Source of the DNA: Progne subis subis
Lineage: Eukaryota; Chordata; Aves; Passeriformes; Hirundinidae
Direction of reading: 5' to 3'
NCBI GenBank assembly: GCA_022316685.1
Contig: JAKJHU010000030.1
Span: 12,723,360-12,787,359, forward strand
DNA: 64,000 nt
In this document: positions 1 to 13,817 of the stretch, piece by piece
Layout: each line of letters opens with the position of its first letter
Position numbering within the stretch: the first letter of the stretch is position 1
Position numbers and translations under genes: made by a program
The notes under the pieces: generated by a model
Told to the model about the DNA's origin: nothing
What the model saw: only the letters and a program-made list of their open reading frames with translations
The model's database searches: none

Positions 1-648
<648 letters not shown>

Positions 649-3600
649 CTAGGAACACAGAACGAAGAATAGAAATTATGTTTAGTCTGTACACAAATTT
701 CAGAAATATTAATCTGTGACTTCCATATACGATATTGAAGTACTAAATGCAAAACAGGAGCTGCTCTGACAGATGTCCAGTAATAGCCAGCCCATTACAC
801 AAGACCCTGCTGTTCAAATACATCACACAGGAATCACACACAATGTAAGATTCTTTAACATAATTTTCCATTGCATTCATGTTCCTTGTATCACAGAACC
901 ATACTGCACTTGAATAATTAGTTTTAAGAGTGACTAATGACTACAGCCAAAGAATAATAAATGCACACTTTGAGTACTTCAAACTCAGAGGAGAGTTGTA
1001 CATTTTGCCCCAGTTTGGATATTATCACAGAAGACCAGGAGTACCCTCAGGCCAGGCATGGCAAAAGATCTTACAACAAAAGCCTTTGGTGCCAACAAGC
1101 CTGAAGACTAGTCTTGCCTGGGAAAAGGAGACACACCAATGGACAGGGAGCTGGTGATATGGATTCATACGGAACACTTCAGCTGACAAAATTCCTAATT
1201 TAGATTATGCCTACAAGCAGCTATAATTTTTCTGCTTCCTTTCTACCTTTTTCTTACAATCACATTTACATGAAATAAGTAGGACTCCCACTTAAATCAG
1301 TTGATCCTTTATAACCAAGTAATAATTTTTAAAAAGAACACTGTTCAGTACTTTCCCTAGAATTCAGTTTTATAATAGATTAGCAGTTTATAAATAAATA
1401 TCCAGAAATTGATTGCCTTATTATATGAATAAAGTCACAATTCATTTAATCAAACAATTCACCTTTGCACATACACTGTTTTTAATCGTGTAAGAACACT
1501 GAATTCTAAGCTACCTCAACTGCAGGAATTTAAAGCCTCTTGTAAAAGTAGGCAAAAAACCAAAAGAAGTAAGCGATTTAAGAATTTTTTTCTTCTGCAA
1601 CACAACCTGCCCAGAAGACTAAAGAAACTTCAAACAGATGGGCATTTATTACCAACAATAAATGTTTCACATTGGACATTGCTGATGTAAGTGGGTGTTA
1701 ACATCAATGTATACTTCATATTTTGTCAAGGAATGAGTCTAGGGAATAAAATCAAAGTGTCTGTTTCAACGCTATGTATGCAGAATACTGTCCTCCAGCT
1801 CCCTCGTGGTGTAAAAGTTTCAAGAGAAGTTTCTCTGCACAAATTTGAGGTGAAGGGGAATGTCATCTCAACCCACGTTCTCCATTAGGACTCCTGGCAG
1901 ACTCCCTCAGTGTCACCAGCCAGGGCTTATTCCAGCATTTACTCAGATGTACTTTGTCATACAGACTTTATACAAAGTTGCTTCAAAATCTTTCATTACT
2001 AGAAGCCTTAAATACCAAAGCAGTTTTAAGCTAGCGCATTGCCTGTCCCATTAAATCCATAAAGTATGTCATGCAAAGACAGTAAGTTAGGGATTACAGC
2101 AGACCTAAAAATCCAGCAGGTAAATGTATCCTGAATTTCCCACATCCACTTGTCCCTATCTCTTTTTTTGTTGCCTGTGTAGAAGTTAAATAAACAATAG
2201 GAAAATGATGGTTGAATATATAATACAATGCACATCCCCTAGCTCAGCCTTTTTTGATTTGAAGAAAAACAGACTCATCAGAAACATGAATCTTGTTTCA
2301 AACACGCTAATAGGCATCATTCATATTTAGACGTATCATAACAATGCACAAAACCACCACAAAGAATCAGTCTCATCTGCTGCAGCCACCCACCAAAATA
2401 CAGAAGCTTGACTGACAGACTTGGTCTCCACAGAAAAAGAAGCTTTCAGAAGTGTTGAGGGTGCACAAAAACCAGGACAGCACTTCCCTACCACTACCCT
2501 TTCTGAGCACCTCATCAGTCTTCTACACACACAGACCAATCCCACATTGGTCTGGAGAAGGTACAACCTCTGTAAAGAGAGCAACTGCCCTGTAACTCCC
2601 TCCTGCAACTCAAAAGATCAAAGGGCCCTCAAATTTTCTGGTCTTCTTGTTACTCCTATTTAAGTCAAAGAAACTGAATTTCAGTGAAGAGTCCAATATA
2701 ATGCTATCAGCTAGCTGATTTTTTGTTACACACAGATATAAATGCACGTCCTTCTCAAATTACACTGAAGAAATAAACAAGTGAAAACAAGCAGTCACTC
2801 TGATTCCATAGAAATCCCTGAACAACAGGCTCAAGACTTCACTGTCTACCTTTGTAAGCATTACGGCTTAAGTTTAAAGGAGTGGGGTTTTTTGCATTGG
2901 AATTTTTGAAGACTAGAGAAAAGTCTGTCAGCCTTCAAAAAATAAATGGTTAATGTTTTTTTCCTGTACATCTCAAAAATACTTAAATGATAAATATTTG
3001 TATACAAATATACACAGCAAGCAATAGACTAACAATCCATTTATTCCTAGCTGAAAGTACACAAGCAGTGCCAATGTTTGTTTAAACCAAGAGGCTGTTC
3101 TTTTCAACAGAGGCTGTTCTAAGCAACTATTGTCCTCTTTAAAGGTTTAAGCACCATCATGTTAAATAACTGAAGTACAAGTTTATTAACAATTACAGTA
3201 CAAATTTAGCACATCCCTCTGTGCCTACAGAACTGAAAGATGGTCTCAAATATAGCTTTTATGCCATGCAATATATAGCAAACACACATGCTGACTTCTT
3301 CAATGTTTAAAATTATGATAGAAACATTTAAGCTTGTAACTGCAGTCCAAAGAGGACATTTTTACATTGATGACATCAAATGTTAGGTTTAATTTTCTTA
3401 TTCCTAAGGACTTGATGAGTTAGAGGAATAAAGGGGGTTTAAAGCAATTAGCTTCCAAAGTATGTCTTCACTTTCCTTTTTTGGAACATCTTACCCAAAA
3501 TATTTTCCAACCAGATGCACCAAATGAAAGGCTCTTAAAAATATGCTTTCCTCCCACAAACTTCATTTCTTAGTTTCTTCCCTGCACTGAAGGCTAGATC

Positions 3601-4846
3601 TCATATAAAAAATCTCCCAGGAAACAAAAGAAAATTACCTGTATCCTAAACATACCTACTAAAAGACACCCCTGCCATTAACTACCTAGACAGGTGAAAA
3701 ATGTTATGTTTTACTTGATTTCTGTTTATCGGCTCAGTCAAAGAATAGGCCCAAATTGATTAAAATAAAATAATGTATTAAAAAAATACCTTTGGTCTAG
3801 CCTTCCTTTTAATTTTCCTGACATAAATTCATTCTAAGATCACCCTTTGCTGGCAACTCTGTAATAGTTTTATCTTGTGAAATGCTATGCCAAATCTTGT
3901 GCCAGATATATATCTAATGAGAATAAAAGTCTACAGTATTCTGGTATTTTCTTGTACATTTGAAGGAAAATCTGTTTCTTCAGGATTTTGTGACGAACTT
4001 TTTTCTAGATTGCCCAACCCCAGTTTTTGTCATGTATATCTAAAAATATAAAAACTACTGCCAAGAAGAAGAAAAACTACATATCATAACTATCATATTT
4101 ACTACATGATAAAATTTCATGCTCTCTTTGTTCCATGGTGTAGGGAAGGATAGTACTCAACATCACTAACTCAAGAATAAATAAATAAACAAGCCAAACT
4201 TACAGCCTATGCATTCCTAGAGAACATATTTCAGTATTCAGATTAGCATCAGCTACCAAGCCCTGCTCTTCCTAAGCAATGATAGTTATCTCTTTAACCT
4301 TCCAGGTGCAATTCACCAAGTCTGCCAGCTTTGAAGGTCAATTTATTCACCAGAATTTGTCTTTATCATATTTTACTCCAGAAAGAAAGGGCCTCTGTAT
4401 TTTTGAGTGACAAAGGATTTAACCTCATAATTTAATCTATGGTACATACTTTGATACAAGCTATTTCAAAGTGCTTCTCCAACTGTAACATTTTGTGTAT
4501 TTACAAACCTGCACAGACTTACAAAAGTCAGGGATTGTGGAGATGAGGGTGCTCAAACATGGCTACAGGTTTGCTGGAATAAGGCTGTCTTGTACTGTTT
4601 GTAACATCCAGTTTGCCAGCATACTGATCCTGACTTGTAAGTGTAGTCAACGCAGTTACATTCAAATTTACCCAAAGTCAGACCCTACAGTTTCATGTAT
4701 GAAACAGATGGATAAAAAAGGCTGAAAGCATTAAGGCAGATTCTGTTTCAATATACATCTTGAGAGACTCTGCTCTGGGGTTTTCAGCTTAACTAGAAAA
4801 AGACAAAGCAGAACCAATTTTGTTACAGCTGTGTTGGTCAAAGGAC

Positions 4847-5152
4847 TGTCAGGGTTTAGACTCTGCTAGCAAGTAAATACCAAACAGCTGCTCACTCAAT
4901 CTCCCAGTGGGATGGGGAGAAGAATTTAAACTTATGGACTGAAATGAGAAGAGTTTAATAAGTGAAACAAAGTAATATATAGTAATATTAACATTCAATA
5001 GTAACAATGAAAATAATGATGATGATAATAATAGTGATTAAAAGGAAGGGAAGAAATAAATAACCCCCAGTAAAACAAGTGATGGCCAATACAGTTGTTC
5101 ACCAGTTGCCCAGCAATACCCATCTCATCCCCAGTGCTTGGCTCCTTCTGGC
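4847..5152 (-). mobile_element. Outer ERVL-type LTR, left part (LTR 3' end)
   Basis: In minus orientation this is the 3' part of an avian ERVL-type LTR. It has a TGTCAGGGTTTA terminus, a CTGCTCACTCAATCTCCCAGTG segment, and GAGTTTAATAAG (the complement of the LTR polyadenylation region). An AT-rich TGATGATGATAATAATA stretch follows. The sequence is interrupted after CTTCTGGC at 5152 by a younger solo LTR and resumes at 5749. It is more diverged than the inserted copy. Confidence 0.75.
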
Positions 5153-5748
5153 TGTTGTAGTTTAACCCCAGCCAGCAGCCAAGCCCCAGGCAGCTGCTCA
5201 CTCCCTCTCCCACCAGTGGGGTCAGGGAGAGAATCAGAAGAGTAAAAGCCGGAACACTCATGGGTTGAGATAAGGACAGTTTAATAGGGAAAACAAAAGC
5301 CACACACACAAGCAAAGGAAAATAAAAATAATTTACTGCTTCCCACAGGCAGGCAAGTGTTCAGCCATCTTCAGGACAGCAGGGCCCCATCACATGCAGC
5401 AGTGACTTGGGAAGACAAACACCATCACTCCAAACATCCTCCCTTGTGCTTTCTTCCCCTCACTTTATACCCTCCTGAGCATGATACCATACGGTTTGGA
5501 ATATCCCTTTAATAAGTCTGGGTCACCTGTCCTGGCTGTGTCTCCTCCCAGCCTCCCAGGTACCCCAAATCTCCTCCCCACCGTGGCCGTATGAAAAGCA
5601 GAAAAGGCCTTGGCTCTGTGCAAGCCTGCTCAGCAATAACAAAAACATCTCTATATTGTCAACTTTGTGTTCAGCACAAATCCAAAGCAGAGCCCCAAAC
5701 TAGCCACTGTGAAGAAAATGAACTCTTACCCCAGATGAAACCATCACA
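5153..5748 (-). mobile_element. Solo LTR, ERVL-type, inserted in an older LTR
   Basis: This 596-bp LTR begins TGTTGTAG and ends CATCACA on the plus strand, so it has TG...CA ends with TGT/ACA termini. It is flanked by a perfect 5-bp direct repeat CTGGC (5148-5152 and 5749-5753), the target duplication size usual for ERVL. Minus orientation follows from the 3' landmark near 5160-5290 (complement of the CAACCCATGAGTG, gag-less LTR tail) and AGGACAGTTTAATAGG. No internal retroviral sequence or coding region is present, so it is a solo LTR formed by LTR-LTR recombination. Confidence 0.82.
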
Positions 5749-6042
5749 CTGGCCAACACCCACCCAAGGATTTCATACTAAAAATTATATCCTATGAAAT
5801 GGAATATCCCTTTGCCCAGTTCAGGTCACCCGTCCTTGGCCACGCTCCCTCCCAGCTTCTGCTATGGCTTCTCATATGCAAAGTATGAGATGCTGAAAAG
5901 TCCTTAACTCAGGGCAAGCACAGCTTAGCAACAACCAAAACATCCATGTGTTACAAACATTATCCTCTTACTGAATCTAAAACACAGCACTGTACCAGTG
6001 ACTAAAAAGAAAACCAAGTCTATCCCAGCTGAAAATAGGACA
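5749..6042 (-). mobile_element. Outer ERVL-type LTR, right part (LTR 5' end)
   Basis: This is the continuation of the LTR that starts at 4847. It contains GGAATATCCCTTTGCCCAG, GAAAAGTCCTTAACTCAG and TTAGCAACAACCAAAACATC, all hallmarks of the same avian ERVL LTR family, and ends at AAAATAGGACA. Without the 596-bp insert and one CTGGC copy the two parts join into an LTR of about 595 bp. I could not find a clear target duplication for the outer element. Confidence 0.75.
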
Positions 6043-9000
6043 GAACACAAGCAAGGCAAGGCTGCAAGAAATACCACAATTTATTAGACCAGCAGCATAG
6101 GTTCTTCCAGCTGTGCTTCAGACACAACTGCTCAGTGCTGAGCCATTATGTTAACCCAGTCAGGCAGTTTGAGGGAAAAGGGGACTCACAGTTGCAAGGG
6201 GTGATATGAGACAAGTGAAGGAAAGAAGCAGTAAGGTCATCAAGACGTAGCAGGGATGGAGAGAGAGCAGTATAGGGGGCTGTCACAAGAATAATACAGA
6301 GTCAGCTGGGGCAGCAAACACCAAAATGGGTCAGAAAACCACTGACATGCCTGTGCTCAGAGGAAGAGCCTGGAAGGAAAGAACTGGGATTATCTCATAC
6401 ATCAAGTTGAGATCTTAAATCAAAACATAATGCTTCCTGCAAGCAAATGACAAATGGTCGATGATATATATAAAAATTATTAAAATAAAATTTTATGCGT
6501 ATCTGACACAGATACATAAAGCAGGGAACTTAACTACACCGTTCCAGGAGCCATCTAAGTTCTGAAATCTTTCAGGCTGCTCCAGAAGCAAGACTAATGG
6601 CATCATCTTCATCATTTTATGACAAGAAGCAGCAGGAGTAGCAGCGCCAAGTAAGAATTTCAAAAGCATGATTTTTTTTAAAACATACTTGAGTTATATT
6701 TCTAAAGCTGAGAAAATATCATATATTCCAAATTACTTCTCCAACATTAAACTGCTTATACAGAATTCAGAATCGATGGCTAACATAAACGTGGCTTTGC
6801 ATTTTGGGGAAAAAAAAAAAATGGACCACATTTGTGAATCTATTATCTTAAAATATTGAAAAATCTGGAAAGGGCACATTTTGGTTTAGAAATACATTTT
6901 CTCCAGTAGTCAGATAGTTTGTACTTATAGATTTTTCCAGCAAAGACAGAAGAAAATTACAGTAATAAGAAGACATGCCATAAAACCACTGAAACCTCCC
7001 TTGTATTGGGTTCCCATCTGCATTGTTGAGAATTTTAATACTAAGAAGACATGGAAACAACAAACCAAAGGAAACGTGTTTTTTACAAAACCAAAAAAAC
7101 AAATATGGAAAATACTGTAAGACCACTTATCTTTTGTAAGATTTAATGTTAAAAAGATTATTGATAAAAGATTGAATTTTTAAAACTTAAATTGGATCAG
7201 AAATCCAGCCACTGAACAGAGGGTGACAGTCTTCTGGTATTGGGAGGAAAGAAGAAAGTTTGAGAAGGAAATGAGGATGCTGCGGCAGCACCAGCTCAGG
7301 GCTCTGAGCACTCAATGAACAGGACCAGGACAGCCCTCTTCAGAAAGGACCAGGTAGGTGAAAGATTGGAGACTGGCAGGGAAGTCATGGAAGGTAGGAG
7401 AGAAGTGAAAAAAGTACTGTGAAGTAGATTTTCTGTTCCTATCCTTCCTCTTCCTGAAGAAAAAGGAGAGAAAAAAATGCCACTGCTACAGGGCTCCCTC
7501 CTCCATTAGCAGCAGTGGTTCCTGCCTCCCGTCTCTTCCTGAGTGTCTCCATCTTTTCACACCACCAAGGCACAACTCACTCACCAGCTGCTTTTTCTTC
7601 CCTCCAGTGGACTATAAAGGGCTGTCCCTGCCAAGACAATGCTCTGGTGGTGTTTAAAGCCTGCTTTGCACAAGCAGAAACTTCCACCCCAGGGTCCCAA
7701 ATCCATGTAGTGCCACTTGTTCAAAGACTGAACAAAGAGGGAGGCTTTCCCTGGCTTTTAAGCAACAGCAGGACTGACCCAATCCAGCACCTTCTGTACC
7801 AGTGCCACAAACAGGTGTACTACAGACTGCAAGGGAGGGAGGTGGGAGGGGAGGAGGAACAAATTATGAAATATGAGACTCATCTGAAAAGTAGGAAGTT
7901 GGTAGAGGAAGTTAAGCCCCTCTGAAGGCTGTTGCAAGCATAACCATCAACAGGAAAGGCTAAAGATGTCCAAAAATATCACTGAGCATTATCCCGATCA
8001 GGATAAAAACAGAACCATAACAACAGGCAAAGATAAATGAGGTGACATGCTTGCCGTAAGAGCTCTGTCTTTCCATGAAATATCCAACTCTGAAAGCAAG
8101 AATCATGATTGGCAGATGCAGGTGTTGATATAAATGGCAGTGGCACTATCAGCAAACTGTGAAGAACTGAAATGTCAGAATGAAAAAGGGGAAGACAGAG
8201 CACTCCTCAGCATTGTCAAAAGCCTATCATCATTCTCATTGCTATCAAAAATCCTGAAAGCCACAACTGGGACAAACAGGCCAACAATAAAATCACAAGT
8301 AGGACCAGGAGTACTACCAATTTTAGATTTTGACCCCCAAATCCAAATCAAAGCATATAATGTTTTAAAATTCACGTCATGTGAAAAAAACTGTATATTT
8401 AATCTTGTCAAATTTAAGAGCCTTTTCACTCACCACAGTGGATTCCCTCCAGTCCAAAAATTAAATATTTGCTTTTGGATATTTGCTGAGAAAACAGAAA
8501 AGGAAGAGAGGTAGAGTTGCTCTGTTGGGGTCAGGGTTGCTACCTCACAAAATATGTCCGTGTTTGACTCTTCTTCATTCATATGGTTCTGATTCCCCTT
8601 CTCCACCTCAGACAATTCAAACCTGTCCAAATCTGACTGATCACCACTATCTTGTATCACAGATCACAGTCTTCACAAATGGATACAAGTCCTTCTTGTT
8701 TTACAAACAGAAACTTACTCTGTATCCTGCATAGGTCTGGAGAACAGACAATTTCTGCTTACACAGCAGATGTAACCTGCCCTGTACAGCTATGAAGAGA
8801 AAAGGTTCCTCCTTGACCTTCTCTAGCCTGCTTGCTTCCACTCTTCAGCCAAAGAAGAAACAGAATGAATTTTAATTAATGGTGCTGAATTAATAGTAAT
8901 TTACAACAAGTAATTAACTAAACTTTACTACTAGCACATGATTTTTTACTGCACTTAACCATCCACCTCAGCAAAAATGAAAATTTGAGACATTCATCCT

Positions 9001-10220
9001 TGACATGGCACACACAGCTCGCAGGTTAGCTTGTCTTTATCCTGTCTCAAGGACTAAGAACTACACACACTATGAAGAAGATGCATGGCCTAAGTTTTCG
9101 TCGACAGAATATTCAGCTCAGACATGGATTAGCCACAGGAGAGTGCCCCATCTTGATGAGGCTGTAAGTTCAAGTTTATTCAGGTACATACAGGGAAGCA
9201 AACATGAATATGTAATAATTAAGATGTTGATGAAATGTAGCTCCCCATTTCCCAGCAGATTCTCCTGAACTCTGAAATACTTTTACAGCAACTGAAATTC
9301 CAATTCTGAGGAAGTTCAGTATTTGTAAAAAATATTTTCTCCATGTCTAGATTAAAATAAAAATTTTAAAAATTATAACACCCAAAATTTACCTGTATTA
9401 CAAAACTGACAATCACAAATAAGCCTCCATTCTCACTTTTTCTTTTTTGTAAACCAATTCTGGCACCTCTGCAAGTTACAGCTTAGGCAGCTGCATCTAC
9501 AGTTGAACTAAATTGACTGCTTATCAGGAATTCCATTAAAATAAATACAAAACAGATAATATAAGTAGGTACAGTGATTTTCTTGGAACTTCTCACTTAT
9601 TTAAAGATGGTCACACAGAAGAATTTATTACCTAAAACACATCCTGTAGAGCAACAAAACCTACTGGCCAAACTAGATTGTAAAAATGCTTAATTTGCAC
9701 AAAATTAGAAATAACACACTAAAATCTTGTCGCCCTTTCCTTATAGAAAAATAACCAGCCAAAATCAAGAGCTAAAAATTTAGAGATCTGAAGGACAGAA
9801 CAAAGTCTTGAATTTACACTTGCAAATTTAGTAAAAAGAGTTAAAGGAAGTTGGTCAGCCTGTTTGTAAATCAGTTTGTAAACCATGAGACTGCATCTGA
9901 CTCAAGTACATGTATTTGATACCTTATCTACAGTTCTTCAGTCACTTAACTGTATCCTTTCAAGTACGGCTCAATTACCAATTGTTAGCAGTATGAATCA
10001 CAAAACAAGCTGCCCTGAAATGAGAAGAACTAGACAGGGCAATGACAGTTTTAAATGTACTTGTTTCATATTCACATTATCTGTATTAACATGGCCACAA
10101 ACTAAAATGTGGCCATTAAAAATTATGATGTGTAGATTAATAGCAGAATTTTTTAAGGCTTACAAAATTAATTTTCTTTACCAGAGATTCAACTGCAATA
10201 CAAAGAGGTCTTAAATAGGG

Positions 10221-10244
10221 AAAAAAAAAAAAAAAAAAAAAAAA
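10221..10244. repeat. A24 homopolymer
   Basis: An uninterrupted run of 24 A in intron 2. No upstream polyadenylation signal or retrocopy body is recognised. Confidence 0.95.
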
Positions 10245-13200
10245 GAGGTTGTACAGAGCAGTACCATAGTCTTTCCAGAGATTTCAGGTGACATTGGTAG
10301 CAAACAAAATGTTCAGGGTATTCTAATCAAAAGGTTGTTCAAATACAGGCTAACCCTGACCTCAGAAACATGTACTTAAGAGTGTCAGTGGGTGTTATGT
10401 AGTTTTTGGTGACATGATTTTTAAAGAAATACACATCAATGGTATAATATTCCTTTTGCCAAGGTGGTATTACCTTTCTCTAGGGAGCTGTCATTAATAA
10501 TAGTGTCAATTTTTACTATTTTTTATTTTTGGGATTTACTAATGGAATTTCCCTATCATAATAATCTGTGCAGCACAGACCCCACCCCACTCCTTCCATT
10601 TATAACTATGGTATTCTGTTGAGAAGATACTCAACACTAGGCTTTCAGTACTTGCTGTGTATTTTTTAATAGCTGCTGTATATCAGAGGTAGAAGGTTAA
10701 TTTTTTCAGGTTAAACACACAAATAATGAAGCATTTCTATATGAGAAGAGCTGTAAAAGCTGTTACTTCAGTGTTAGCAAGTAGTGAGGTTAATTCTGCC
10801 ATTAGCTCAACAATGGTACATTTGTAGAGGGGAGAACATCCAACATCCTGAGAGGATCTTAATCCCTCTTAAATGACAGGCTTTCTTACAAGGTCTACTC
10901 CTTCCGAATGAATCACATTTTTGGCACCTTTGTTTCCAGCAGATGTGCCAATTAAGAGGCTTGCATTGTAAGACATAGCATAACCTTTCTATGCCAACTT
11001 TCAGTCTTTATGGATAGGCTCATTCATATGCAAAAGGCAGGTGCAGCAGCCAAGGCATTTTAGAGCCCAGCAGCAATCAAAGTTTTCCAGATATCTTTGC
11101 CAGTTGACTCTTAACTATGTTTTCTTGAGCCAAATACATTTTGAAGAGAACAACTTTATAGTATGTAAGTACAAATAAGAAAACATCTGAGCCTGACCTG
11201 ACAGGTCAATCTTTCTCCCCCAAGAAGACATCCAGCAAAAAACAGAGAACAAAAGGCAGATAGATGTTGATAGAAAAGTCAGATTAGCTCCTCTGATTCA
11301 TGCAAGAGCATTGCAATGCCTGTGTATAGAAGGTCATAATGGATTTCTCAAATAAATTATCTAGACGGCAGATTCATCACTTATTTTTCAAAACAAGCAG
11401 AGCACTTCTGATGTCAATGTAATTTATTGCTAATTACTTTTGAGAAACTAATCTTCTCTCCCTAATAAGGGAATTCCTGTATTCACTTATCATCCTTATG
11501 AAGTCCTATATTCATGAAGAGAACTTAAGCACTACAAAGACCTTTTATCTCCCACACTGGGATCCACAAAGGCCAGGCCCTTTTGCTACAAACACTGTTG
11601 TTACTGTGTGTGTCTTATTCCATTGCTTTGGGCTTTTAGCAAATTGTTATGGGAGACCCATAGTCTCTTCCTTTTTTGCCCCTCTTTTACTGGATGGGGA
11701 ATGGCTCATTTGGAGTTTGATTTCCTGCAGTGTTAAAACCAGCACACGTGAGAAAACAGGACGTTCCCAGGAACACCCAGCAGGCACCACAGGGAGGGTA
11801 AGAGGGACAGTAATGCCAGCAAAGATTTGCATCTTCGGTTCCAGGTATCATTAAAAAATAAAGCCCAAATATGACCAAAACGTCCCAGCAACATCTTCCT
11901 GGAGAAGGCACCTGTGGGATGTGACAACACAGAACTGTGGCATTGAGGTTTTCAATAAAAATATTACGCACACCTGACCATAACATAAGGAACTTATATT
12001 GTAAGGAGATGAAAGTGAGACAAGGGCTAAAGGAAGGTAAATTAAGCATAATAAGGAACAATATTCATCTGCTGTAATGCGTTGACTGGATCTGTATCTT
12101 TTCTGGAGAGAGACCTGTGAAGGGGTAACTTAATTAATGTCCAGGGAAGACAAACTGGCCCTGAATAAGAACTAGAAGTATTTTAATTAGATTTCTGAAA
12201 GAAACTCAGTTCCCTTCTCTTTCCTGGACCATTTGATTGCAGTTTACGATTGCATGAAAAATTCACACTAATCCTTCAGTTTCTGTTTGCAGAAAGACCA
12301 GTAGTTCAGGCAGTGAAGAGCAGGCAGTTCTCAAGATTCACTCCAGGGGCAAATCCATCTCACAAGCCAAAATCTAACTCTTGGCTAATTAGCTGATGTT
12401 CTGTAAGACCACAGTATAAAGACACACATAACTTTATAAATATCTCAAATCTCCCATTAGGTCTGCCATGCTGTTTTGCTGCCCAGATCAGGGCTTTTGT
12501 CTCAACAGCAGCCTTTGGCAAGTGATATTTTTAAACAATTAACATATTTAACGTATTTTCCTTCCGAGATGGCATATTTTCTGAATAATAAAATATACAG
12601 ACAGGTCCAATAATACTCCAATCACATTAATAAGGAAATCTTCATTTTTATGCAGGTTTTTATAATCATCCAATTACTGATGAATAAATGACTCCAGGTA
12701 AAACTCACAGTCACACTGATTCATTTAAGTCCTTTCTAAGAAGCATTACATTTAAAAACAAACTCATTCCTATCCATCCAGAAACAGCAGGTAAAACTAC
12801 AAAATAAACATGCAAAAGAAGACTTAAAAATCACAAATGGCTTAACAAATCTGCTTTGCAATTTTATTTTAGACCACGTTATTGCAGTATTTTACAGGTC
12901 AGTTGCCAAATCGAATTAGTCTGTTATATATTCTCAACCCACAATGTCTGTTCAAGGGTTTTATGCTGGAAGCTTCTGAATTTGTCCAGATTCAAAGCAC
13001 TACACAAACACAAGCAAAGGTCGTTGAAAAAATTCAAGGATGGAGGGTATTTCAAAGGCACATAGAAAACACTTTTTTTTCTTTTTTTTTTGTTTGTTTG
13101 GGCAGTCCCTCAAAAGACTCAATTTTCTAATCTCCCTTACATCAGAATTCAGAGAAATTAACTGTCCAGGAATGTTACCAGACCTTTTAGATGAAAACAT

Positions 13201-13766
13201 GGCCAAACACATGCAGCAACAGTAAATATTTGATATAAAGAGCACCATCTACTGACAGGCAGCACTTTGACAGCCCCAGGGAGTTTTGCACAGCACTGCA
13301 TTCCAGTATCTTTCGGTTTTTAGGAATTCAGCTTTCTCTAAGAGGTGTGCAGTACTTTTCACATTTTCTTTCTCACCTGCCCTGTCCCACCTAATACATT
13401 TAAGCTGTTCTCCTGCTTGTGGCTCGCCAGAGCTCAACTGCTCCGAGATACAGTAGGACAGTCAGCCCCTCCACCTTCCCATTTCACTTTGTGATTGAAG
13501 TTTCCCATATGGAGATGATCATGTCTTGTACACAGCTGCTATACCACCATCTTACAATTATAAATTAACACCTTATTACCAGCTGTTTATGAGGACATTT
13601 CCAAAACCACCTTAGTCAACAAAGGTTTTCCACATATTAGTCAAACACATTTGAATGGTCCCTAGAGGAGAAGCAATCACTTCCTTTGAAGGCTTACTTC
13701 ACACAATGAAACATCCTGCTATGTTCTCATGGAGAAGATTACATGGAGATGGATGTTTCTTCCTCA

Positions 13767-13817
13767 CCTTTATCCTGCTGCTGTTTTATTTCTTTGAACA
13801 CAGCAGCAGGATAAAGG
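13767..13817. repeat. Perfect 18-bp inverted repeat (hairpin)
   Basis: The left arm CCTTTATCCTGCTGCTGT (13767-13784) is the exact complement of the right arm at 13800-13817, with a 15-base loop between. It lies in intron 2, outside any repeat I recognise. Confidence 0.9.

Noticed and set aside
5003..5040. Trinucleotide microsatellite (ATG/ATA words)
   Set aside because: It is short and imperfect, and it belongs to the AT-rich part of the outer LTR rather than being an independent array.
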